Part shown: piece after piece, positions 1 through 5,828 of the stretch | Layout: the number at the start of each line of letters is the position of its first letter | Position numbering within the stretch: the stretch's first letter is position 1 | Assembly: GCA_031279155.1 (NCBI GenBank) | Contig: JAITJB010000320.1 | Location: 1-6,439, forward strand | Length of the DNA stretch: 6,439 nucleotides | Reading direction: 5' to 3' | Source of the DNA: Deltaproteobacteria bacterium | Lineage (GTDB): Bacteria > Desulfobacterota > Desulfarculia > Adiutricales > Adiutricaceae | The notes under the pieces: model-generated | What the model was told of the DNA's origin: nothing | Databases searched by the model: none | The model's input: the letters and a program-made list of their open reading frames with translations, nothing else | Translations under genes and position numbers: made by a program

Positions 1-1
1 C

Positions 2-267
2 TTCTAGCTTTTATCTCGCTAGGCCATCTAGCTGGCAAGCAGCTAGGCCATCTAGCTGGTATCTAGCAAGCTCTCGAGCTGGCGCCTAGCTAGCCACTCT
101 CGCCTGTATCAAGCTAGCCCCTCTAGCGGATATCTAGCAAGCACTCAAGCTGGTACCTAGCTAGCCACTCTAGCCTGTATCAAGCTAGCCCCTCTAGCTG
201 GTATCTAGCAAGCCCTCTAGCTGGTACCTAGCTAGCCACTCTAGCTGGCATCTAGCCAGGCCCTCTA
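2..267. repeat. CTAG-rich tandem array, ~24-bp unit with a 71-bp higher-order period
   Basis: About eleven head-to-tail units of 22-24 bp can be laid out by eye, starting near 2, 26, 50, 72, 96, 120, 143, 167, 191, 214 and 238. A partial unit runs into the end of the acyltransferase gene. The typical unit reads ctctagctggtatctagc plus a short tail ending in aagc or tagcc. Units 72-142 and 143-213 form two copies of a 71-bp block (24+24+23) with few differences, so part of the array grew by block duplication. More than twenty CTAG tetranucleotides fall in under 270 bp, although CTAG is usually rare in bacterial DNA. Both strands contain many TAG stops, so I see no coding potential. Several units hold partial inverted repeats around ggtacc. 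The left end lies outside or at the edge of the window. Function unknown. Confidence 0.9.
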
Positions 268-2394
268 GTTTGACTCACCTTCAAGATAGGGCTTTAAAAC
301 TCCTTGGGCCTGAAATTTGCTCCCGGCCTTAGAGAGATGCTGGTTATCGTGATATAAGTGTAGTCCGCTTGGGGAGAAAACCTGGCAGGTTTGTTCGGGG
401 CAAAAAAGACTATCGGTGAGTATTATATCAGCCCCCACCAAGCGGCCTAAGAGGGCTAAGTAGTTTTCATAGCCTTTTAAGATATCAGCTTTTAAAGGCA
501 GAGCAGCCTTTGGGTGGAGGGGTCTGGCCAGATAACTGCGGGGGTCAGATGGGAGCTCAGGATACTCGGCTACCACGGCTACCTTTTTTCCGCCACCAAT
601 AAGAACATCTATGCTCTTTTGAAGGGTTAATAGGTAGGTCTCGGGATCGGTAGCTGAAGAGGATTTTCCTTCTGAGGGAAAGCCCTCAGAGTTTATGTAA
701 TAAGATCCGCGTATGACCAAAAAGACAGTTTCGATACTCTTATCGCTGATGATTTTATCGTAAAGTTTCTCTGTTATCTCCTGCCAAGCAATCCTATCAT
801 CATCTGGCATTGCCTTATCTAGCCCGATAATGGGCCGGACATTGGCGGTTAAGCCCAGCATTATAGTGTTTACATTTTGGGATTCGTTATATTCAGCAAG
901 GCCAGTAAAAGCAGAGTTTGCGTGACTATCGCCCAAGATGGCTACGGTCTTATCAGATCCTACAAATTGATAGCGGCAGAAAAAGCTAAGCGAGGGCCTA
1001 AAGCCAAGGTACTTTACGCATTGACTATCTACAGTTACGGGCGGCGCGCTAAATTCCTCGAATATCAAAGGCTCGTAGTCTTTAAGGGTAGTATATGATC
1101 TTGGGCTTGGGGACAAATAAATCCAGAGCCCCAAGCTAGCTAAGATAGTTATCGCGCCCCCTAAGGCCAGGTGTTTGATGCGCCTTTTTTTGGGATTAAA
1201 GCGGATAGGCTTTTCCACAAAGTGGTAAGTTAAAGCTGAGAGAATGACCGAAGAGATAACTATCGAAACCCGGGTTAAATCGCTCAGCCGAGATCCAAAG
1301 GTTACTATCATGGCCATAGAGACCATGGGCCAGTGCCACAGATATAAGGGATAACTTATTAGGCCAATGTACCTTAAGGGCCAGAGGGCTAAAAAGAAGC
1401 GGTTAACCAAGGCTTTATGGCCAACGACTAAGAGAACAGAAGTCCCGGCCACAGCCAATAAGCAAGCTAGAGACGGAAAGGCTTGGTTGGGGCGAGCCAG
1501 AGAAAAAGCCGCCAAAACGGCCAGGAGAGCTAAAACCGAAAGTAAATTCTCGATATGATTTACGGTTGTCGTTTTTTGGGTAAGATAATCGGCTTTAGTA
1601 TTTTGGGTAAGATAATCGGTTTTAGTATTTTGGTTAGCCTGGTCAGTTGTCGCATTTTGGCTAGGATAGTCGGTGGCCGCACTTGTGGAGGCAATCTGAT
1701 CATCAAAGATCTGGGATAATTTCTTAGCCCGTCTCTTAAACAGTGAGGCCATCATGACCCCGGACAAAAGCTCCCACATCCTGGTAATCGGCAGATAAAA
1801 ACGGGCCGCCGGGTCGGTTATGGTGACATTTAAGATTAGTGATGCGTGGAGTAAGATAAGCATCAAGAGTCTAAAAAGCGTCCGCTTAATAGCTCCCTGG
1901 CCAGGGCGATAAACTAGGTAGGTTATGAGGGGAAAGAAAAGATAGAACTGCTCTTCAATACCTAAGCTCCACAGGTGGAGCATGGGCTTTAAGATGCTCT
2001 GAACATCGAAGTAGCCGCTCTCTCGCCAAAATAAGAGGTTGGCAACGCTTAAGGACCCGGCCAGGACTTCTTCGCCTAACTGCCTAAATTCATCCGGAAA
2101 TAGTACCAGCCAGCCAAAAGCCAGCGTTGCGGCCATGACCACTATGAGGGAGGGAAAAATTCTTCTTAAGCGGGCTAAATAAAACTTAGCAAAAGAAAAG
2201 CTGCCCTCGTCGATATCCCTCATAATAAGGTTAGAGATAAGATAGCCTGAGATGACAAAAAAAACATCAACCCCGATAAAGCCGCCTGGTAGCCCTTTGG
2301 GAGCCACGTGGTAGGCCACCACGGCCAAGACGGCTAAAGCCCGTAAGCCGTCAATATCCGGTCGGTATTGTTTGTCTAAACTTTTGGAGCTCAC
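265..2394 (-). CDS. Acyltransferase-3 / SGNH fusion (OafA-like membrane O-acyltransferase)
   Basis: This is a predicted integral membrane enzyme that moves acyl (probably acetyl) groups across the inner membrane onto an extracytoplasmic glycan. Residues 10-395 are an acyltransferase-3 domain: YRPDIDGLRALAV at 10-22, the likely catalytic His29 in AYHV, GVDVFFVISGYLI at 41-53, RLRR at 75-78, LHLWSLGIEEQFY at 139-151 and YPLYLWHWP at 348-356. I count about ten membrane segments plus an eleventh at 408-427. The last one places a C-terminal SGNH esterase-like domain (about 480-700) in the periplasm, with GDSH at 488-491 (nucleophile Ser490) and the DNQH block (Asp683, His686). At 709 residues it fits full-length AT3-SGNH proteins. 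The start is GTG, 13 bp after the ddl stop, with only a weak ribosome site, so translation may be coupled to ddl. Four 9-residue repeats lie in the loop at 241-276. The acceptor (LPS O-antigen, other polysaccharide or peptidoglycan) cannot be told from sequence. Confidence 0.93.
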   Translation of the reverse strand: MSSKSLDKQYRPDIDGLRALAVLAVVAYHVAPKGLPGGFIGVDVFFVISGYLISNLIMRDIDEGSFSFAKFYLARLRRIFPSLIVVMAATLAFGWLVLFPDEFRQLGEEVLAGSLSVANLLFWRESGYFDVQSILKPMLHLWSLGIEEQFYLFFPLITYLVYRPGQGAIKRTLFRLLMLILLHASLILNVTITDPAARFYLPITRMWELLSGVMMASLFKRRAKKLSQIFDDQIASTSAATDYPSQNATTDQANQNTKTDYLTQNTKADYLTQKTTTVNHIENLLSVLALLAVLAAFSLARPNQAFPSLACLLAVAGTSVLLVVGHKALVNRFFLALWPLRYIGLISYPLYLWHWPMVSMAMIVTFGSRLSDLTRVSIVISSVILSALTYHFVEKPIRFNPKKRRIKHLALGGAITILASLGLWIYLSPSPRSYTTLKDYEPLIFEEFSAPPVTVDSQCVKYLGFRPSLSFFCRYQFVGSDKTVAILGDSHANSAFTGLAEYNESQNVNTIMLGLTANVRPIIGLDKAMPDDDRIAWQEITEKLYDKIISDKSIETVFLVIRGSYYINSEGFPSEGKSSSATDPETYLLTLQKSIDVLIGGGKKVAVVAEYPELPSDPRSYLARPLHPKAALPLKADILKGYENYLALLGRLVGADIILTDSLFCPEQTCQVFSPSGLHLYHDNQHLSKAGSKFQAQGVLKPYLEGESN
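1567..1674 (-). repeat. Four in-frame 27-bp tandem repeats in the acyltransferase gene
   Basis: Four adjacent 27-bp units encode the nonapeptides TDYPSQNAT, TDQANQNTK, TDYLTQNTK and ADYLTQKTT (residues 241-276). The two units nearest the C-terminus are almost identical in DNA and the other two have diverged. They lie between predicted membrane segments 6 (about 205-219) and 7 (about 283-298). The preceding KRRAKK cluster and the positive-inside rule put this loop in the cytoplasm. The insert is polar, rich in Thr, Asn and Gln, and preserves the frame. Confidence 0.93.
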
Positions 2395-2407
2395 GAAATT
2401 GCGTAGG

Positions 2408-3355
2408 TCATTGGCCTTGGGACTCTAAAGCCAGGTCTATGAGCTTATCTAATAGCTCGGAAAAACATAGGCCGTAAGCTGCGGCAGCCCTGGGCAAAAG
2501 ACTATTGGAGGTAAGCCCTGGGATGGTGTTGGTTTCTAGAAGATAAAAATCTCCACTTTTCTCTAAGATAAAATCGGTTCTTGAGACCCCACGGCAAAAG
2601 AGAGCCTTGTGGGCAGCTAGAGATAGATCCTGAATCTTTTGGGTTTGATCTTTGGTTATCGGGGCCGGGCAGAGCTCTAAGGCTTGACCTGGCTCGTATT
2701 TGGCGGCGTAATCAAAAAAAATGTGTCCGGCACCTGGTCTTATTTCAATGGGCGGTAGAGCAAAGGAATCGCTATTACCTATGATAGCGCAGGTTAGTTC
2801 CCGGCCGCTTATGTATTTTTCTATCATAGCCCTAGTCCCAAATCTCCAGGCTAGCTTTAGAGCCGCAGCTATTTCGCCGCAGGTTTTGGCAACCGTTAGT
2901 CCCACCGATGATCCCTGGTTAAGGGGCTTTACGACAGCGGGTAAGCCTAAGGCCTTCTCGGCTTTTAACGCTACGCTATTTGGGTCTTCTGAATTTTGAG
3001 CTATTATATCTTCGGCCACAGGTAAACCGTAGGCTCGGTAAGTTATCTTAGTTACGGCTTTGTTCATGCACATAGCCGAAGACATTACCCCGCTCCCGAC
3101 GTAGGGTAAGTTTAAGAGTTCTAGCATTCCTTGGATAGTTCCATCCTCGCCAAAAGGGCCATGGAGGACAGGGAAGGCCAAGTCAAACTCACGATGACGG
3201 TTAACCAACTCAGATAGATTTTGTTCGGGATCAAAGGAGGTCACATCATAGCGATCGGCATCCAAATTGGCGACGACTTCATGGGCCGAGGCCAGGGAAA
3301 CCTCGCGCTCAGAAGAGCGACCACCACTTAGTAGAGCCACCTTAATCTTACCCAT
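2408..3355 (-). CDS. ddl: D-alanine--D-alanine ligase
   Basis: This cytoplasmic ATP-grasp enzyme joins two D-alanines to make the dipeptide that MurF adds to the peptidoglycan precursor. The 315 residues match the compact DdlB type. Landmarks are the N-terminal SGGRSSEREVSL at 10-21 (Glu16, matching E. coli DdlB Glu15), HGPFGEDGTIQG at 65-76, Lys99 and Lys143 for ATP, NQGSSVGLT at 146-154, FDYAAKY at 214-220, RTDF at 259-262 and the metal-binding ETNTIPGLTSNSLLP at 274-288 (Glu274, Asn276). Tyr216 in the omega loop sits where D-Ala-specific ligases have Tyr rather than the Phe of D-lactate ligases, so an ordinary vancomycin-sensitive D-Ala-D-Ala product is expected. The start is ATG with a GGAGG five bases upstream. 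It is followed closely by the acyltransferase gene and is separated from rpsT by a terminator, so it probably has its own promoter. The family is certain; whether the genome has a second ddl is unknown. Confidence 0.97.
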   Translation of the reverse strand: MGKIKVALLSGGRSSEREVSLASAHEVVANLDADRYDVTSFDPEQNLSELVNRHREFDLAFPVLHGPFGEDGTIQGMLELLNLPYVGSGVMSSAMCMNKAVTKITYRAYGLPVAEDIIAQNSEDPNSVALKAEKALGLPAVVKPLNQGSSVGLTVAKTCGEIAAALKLAWRFGTRAMIEKYISGRELTCAIIGNSDSFALPPIEIRPGAGHIFFDYAAKYEPGQALELCPAPITKDQTQKIQDLSLAAHKALFCRGVSRTDFILEKSGDFYLLETNTIPGLTSNSLLPRAAAAYGLCFSELLDKLIDLALESQGQ

Positions 3356-3360
3356 CTAAT

Positions 3361-3365
3361 CCTCC
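3361..3365 (-). promoter_or_regulatory. Ribosome binding site of ddl
   Basis: The minus strand reads GGAGG, then ATTAG, then the ATG of ddl. This is a strong Shine-Dalgarno at five-base spacing and fixes the start at 3355. Confidence 0.85.
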
Positions 3366-3390
3366 GAAGAACTGACGTTTTTTAAAGGCT

Positions 3391-3447
3391 ATTTAGATAA
3401 AAATGTTATTTAGGTAAAAATGCTACTAATCAAAAATGCTACTAAAC
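3391..3447. repeat. Short A-rich imperfect tandem repeats in the ddl leader
   Basis: Units beginning near 3391, 3408, 3425 and 3441 (17, 17 and 16 bp steps) share the core aaaaatg followed by ttattta or ctacta. On the minus strand they read as repeated tagcatttttg/a blocks between the rpsT terminator and the ddl start. Any ddl promoter must lie here or just downstream. I see only poor -35/-10 matches, for example TTGATT followed by AT-rich DNA, and do not call one. Confidence 0.65.
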
Positions 3448-3481
3448 AAAAAAAACCGTCCACCCTGATTCGGGCCGACGG
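3448..3481 (-). terminator. Rho-independent terminator downstream of rpsT
   Basis: On the minus strand CCGTC pairs with GACGG. Past one mismatch and a G-U pair the stem continues as CCC/GGG around the loop GAATCA, and eight T residues follow directly. This is a textbook intrinsic terminator. It faces the rpsT transcript and lies before ddl, so rpsT ends here and ddl starts independently. The rpsT transcript would carry a 3' untranslated stretch of about 190 bases between its stop and this hairpin. Confidence 0.88.
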
Positions 3482-3569
3482 CAGGAAAATAAACCCGCCA
3501 CCTCACCGATATTTTTGGGAACCACTCGGCTTTTTAGGCTGCGGCCTGAGGATTGGGGTTGGATAAGTA

Positions 3570-3675
3570 TTAAGCTTTTGGTTTGGGACTAGCTGTTAGC
3601 CTTAAGCTAATAAGCTTAAGCTTATTAGCTTTGTCTTTGAGCTTTTTTTTAGTCTTTGACTTAGTCTTTGGGCTT
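3570..3675 (-). other. Lysine-rich open stretch downstream of rpsT, in the +1 frame
   Basis: Directly after the rpsT stop, the frame shifted by +1 stays open down to a TAA at 3570. It encodes a very basic tail beginning SPKTKSKTKKKLKDKANK and ending SPKPKA. The DNA holds short repeats of AAAGACTAA. This frame overlaps the end of rpsT, so the stretch could be a C-terminal extension of S20 cut off by an indel or reached by frameshifting, or simply untranslated 3' RNA. It has no start codon or ribosome site of its own at the right place. The remaining 3482-3569 shows nothing recognisable. Confidence 0.35.
3604..3631. repeat. 28-bp perfect palindrome in the rpsT 3' region
   Basis: The 14-base arm aagctaataagctt is followed immediately by its exact reverse complement, with no loop. 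It contains three overlapping AAGCTT-type boxes. It lies about 45 bases beyond the rpsT stop. The RNA on either strand would form a long AT-rich hairpin, but no adjacent T-run follows, so it is not a typical terminator. It may be an RNA-stability hairpin or a protein-binding site. Confidence 0.9.
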
Positions 3676-3984
3676 TTAGCCCTCAGTCCCAGGGGCGCTC
3701 TTAGCTTCAGAAGTGGCCAAAGGCTTACTGGCCGCATGAAACTGCCTCGATAACCTGGCGATGCGCCTGGCGGCATTGCGGGGATGAATTACGCCTTTAG
3801 AAGATGCTCTGTGAAGAGTGCTCATGACCTTTTTCAAAGCCTCACCGGAAGTCTGTTCCTCACCGCCTACGGCCACCCGGGCCTGTTTGACAGCATTTTT
3901 GATCTTAGTCTTAACCATGCGATTGCGGGCCCTCTGGACCTCGCTCTGGCGCGCTCTCTTGAGAGCCGATTTATGATTGGCCAA
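3676..3984 (-). CDS. rpsT: 30S ribosomal protein S20
   Basis: A primary 16S rRNA-binding protein of the small subunit. The sequence opens ANHKSALKRARQSEVQRARNR and continues with the basic helical S20 pattern, including IHPRNAARRIARLSRQFH at about 66-83. At 102 residues it is longer than the usual 85-90 because of a tail of about 18 residues after the conserved end (AASKPLATSEAKSAPGTEG). The start is TTG at 3984, supported by AAGGAGA five bases upstream and by the invariant MANHKSA beginning. E. coli rpsT also uses a UUG start, which is part of its autogenous translational control. The gene is monocistronic: it diverges from murJ and ends at the terminator at 3448-3481. Identity is certain; the true C-terminus is less so. 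Confidence 0.97.
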   Translation of the reverse strand: MANHKSALKRARQSEVQRARNRMVKTKIKNAVKQARVAVGGEEQTSGEALKKVMSTLHRASSKGVIHPRNAARRIARLSRQFHAASKPLATSEAKSAPGTEG

Positions 3985-3989
3985 GTGTC

Positions 3990-3996
3990 TCTCCTT
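3990..3996 (-). promoter_or_regulatory. Ribosome binding site of rpsT
   Basis: The minus strand reads AAGGAGA, five bases GACAC, then TTG. The strong site compensates for the weak TTG initiator and decides the start. Confidence 0.85.
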
Positions 3997-4017
3997 GTGC
4001 TATTGTGCGTTTAACAC

Positions 4018-4046
4018 TTATGTCGTTGGCTGCCATTTTGGAGCAA
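4018..4046 (-). promoter_or_regulatory. Candidate sigma-70 promoter of rpsT
   Basis: On the minus strand, TTGCTC (4041-4046) and ACATAA (4018-4023) are separated by exactly 17 bases. This would give a leader of roughly 25-30 bases before the TTG start. The hexamers are imperfect and the location in a 61-bp divergent gap adds only mild support. Confidence 0.3.
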
Positions 4047-5770
4047 TGGTAGCCATAACCTTGGCACATTATCAAAGTGGTCCTGATTTGTCAATAGAAA
4101 AAAAAGAGCCGGCCTTAAAACCAAACACCATACAGACAGATAGCTGCAACCAGGCCGGGGCTATCTGCGAGATCCCATCTAACATCTCTAACTTAGGCTC
4201 TGAAATTGTGGTTCCAGCTAAAAGTAGCCTGATAAAAAGCGCTACCGTCGTAGGCTTAGGTACGCTCCTATCACGGGTAGCCGGCCTGGTCCGCGACCAG
4301 GTGACGGCCTTTTACTTTGGGGCCGGGCCGATAGCCGACGCCTTCTTTGTGGCCTTTCGCATCCCCAACTTCCTAAGGCGCCTCTTAGCCGAAGGCGCCC
4401 TGACTCCGGCCTTCATTCCGGTTTTCACCCAGAGAATGAAAGATCAGGGCATAAATGGGGCGGCCAAGCTCTACAAGGGGACCTTCGGGTTATTGTCATT
4501 ATTTTTAATAATTTTAACGATTGTCGGTATCATTATCGCCCCCCTAATCGTTACGGCCATGGCCCCGGGTTTTAGGGAAAACCCGGCCCAATTTGAGCTG
4601 ACCGTACTTTTAACCCGGGTTCTTTTTCCCTATATCTTATTAATGTCGCTTACGGCCTTAGCCATGGGGGCCTTAAATTCTCTGGGCCGCTTTACCATTC
4701 CGGCTTTAGGACCGGTGGCCTTAAATATCGCCATGATAATCGGCGCGGTCATACTTAGCCCAAGGTTATCAACGCCCATCATGGGCTTAGCTGCCGGAGC
4801 TCTCTTGGGGGGCATCTTACAGCTAGCTATACAACTACCGCTTTTAAAAAAGGCCGGCCCCTTTTTGGGCCTCACTTTCCGCTTTAAAGATCCGGCCATT
4901 TGGCGGATGATAAAGCTCATGATCCCGGCGGCTTTGGGCGGCGCCGCCTATCAGATATCCATCCTCCTAAATACTCTCTTAGTCTCCTTTTTGCCCAAAG
5001 GCAGCGTCTCCTGGCTCTATTACGCCGATAGGCTGATGCAGTTTCCCTTGGGCATATTTTCCATTGCCTTAGCTACCGCCGTTCTGCCGGCCCTATCTAG
5101 GCAGAGCGCCACCGGCGATCATGAGGGCTTCCGTAAGACCATCTCAGGGACCGTGGGGCTGCAGTTTTTTATTACCATCCCGGCCATGGTCGGCCTCATA
5201 GTCATGAGTAAGACTTTGGTCGAGCTTCTTTTCCAGAGAGGTAACTTTGACCAGATAAGCTCTGTTCAGACGGCTAAAGCTCTGTGGGCTTATGTCTTAG
5301 GTTTGCCCTTTTTATCCGGGGTAAGCTTACTGGCGAGAGCCTTCTACAGCCGGGCTAACACCAAGACCCCGGCCTTAATCGCGGCTATATGCCTGGCCAT
5401 AGGACTAGTAGCCTCAGCTATTTTAATGTTTCCCCTAAAACACGTGGGGCTAGCTTTAGCTAGTTCCATTACCAGCTTTCTTAACTTTATTTGGCTGGCC
5501 TGGCTTCTAAGAAAGCGCAGCGATCTGGCTTTTAGGCCCATGATCAAGCAATGCCTAAGCTACATAATATGGGCTATAATAATGGGCGCGGCCCTTTGGC
5601 CGCTCTACGCCTTCTCAAGCTCGAGCACCTTAGAGCGCTTGGGGAGAATTTTAATCGGGTTAATCTTAGGCCCGGCCATATACTTTGGTCTAGCCTTTGT
5701 CTTTCACTGCCCTCATCTGGCCCCGTTTAAAAGCCTTATCTCAAAACTTAAGAGGATAATCAAAAGGTAA
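4046..5770 (+). CDS. murJ: Lipid II flippase MurJ (MviN family)
   Basis: A MOP-superfamily inner-membrane transporter that flips undecaprenyl-linked lipid II to the periplasm for peptidoglycan synthesis. Conserved residues align with E. coli MurJ at a constant offset of 59 from this ATG: Arg77 and Arg83 in SRVAGLVRD (E. coli 18, 24), Asp98 in ADAFF (39), Arg111 in NFLRRLLAEGA (52) and Arg329 in YYADRLMQFP (270). The constant offset means no indels across the first half. About 14 hydrophobic segments follow the family pattern, and the protein ends in a basic tail. The start is uncertain. ATG 4046 gives 574 residues with a polar extension of about 59 residues, but its GGAG is only two bases away. 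GTG 4208 gives 520 residues, close to the normal length, but lacks a good ribosome site. An ATG at 3977 would overlap the rpsT start and is unlikely. The gene diverges from rpsT and converges on the glycosyltransferase. Confidence 0.95.
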   Translation: MVAITLAHYQSGPDLSIEKKEPALKPNTIQTDSCNQAGAICEIPSNISNLGSEIVVPAKSSLIKSATVVGLGTLLSRVAGLVRDQVTAFYFGAGPIADAFFVAFRIPNFLRRLLAEGALTPAFIPVFTQRMKDQGINGAAKLYKGTFGLLSLFLIILTIVGIIIAPLIVTAMAPGFRENPAQFELTVLLTRVLFPYILLMSLTALAMGALNSLGRFTIPALGPVALNIAMIIGAVILSPRLSTPIMGLAAGALLGGILQLAIQLPLLKKAGPFLGLTFRFKDPAIWRMIKLMIPAALGGAAYQISILLNTLLVSFLPKGSVSWLYYADRLMQFPLGIFSIALATAVLPALSRQSATGDHEGFRKTISGTVGLQFFITIPAMVGLIVMSKTLVELLFQRGNFDQISSVQTAKALWAYVLGLPFLSGVSLLARAFYSRANTKTPALIAAICLAIGLVASAILMFPLKHVGLALASSITSFLNFIWLAWLLRKRSDLAFRPMIKQCLSYIIWAIIMGAALWPLYAFSSSSTLERLGRILIGLILGPAIYFGLAFVFHCPHLAPFKSLISKLKRIIKR

Positions 5771-5828
5771 ACCACAGCCGCCAGAGCGGGGTAAATAGCT
5801 TAGCGGAAAATAGCTTAAGCCAAGCCAA

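Noticed and set aside
2..267. CRISPR array
   Set aside because: Units are contiguous degenerate copies with no unique spacers, and no cas genes are present.
3604..3631. The palindrome as an intrinsic terminator
   Set aside because: No T-run follows its arm on the minus strand, and the hairpin at 3448-3481 with eight T residues is the clear terminator.
3570..3776. Separate small minus-strand gene overlapping the end of rpsT
   Set aside because: Its first half is the rpsT coding region in another frame and it has no convincing ribosome site. Only the lysine-rich half is of interest, and it is treated as a possible tail of S20.
3977..4045. murJ starting at ATG 3977
   Set aside because: It would overlap the divergent rpsT start and its ribosome site, leaving no room for a promoter, and would add residues with no family counterpart.
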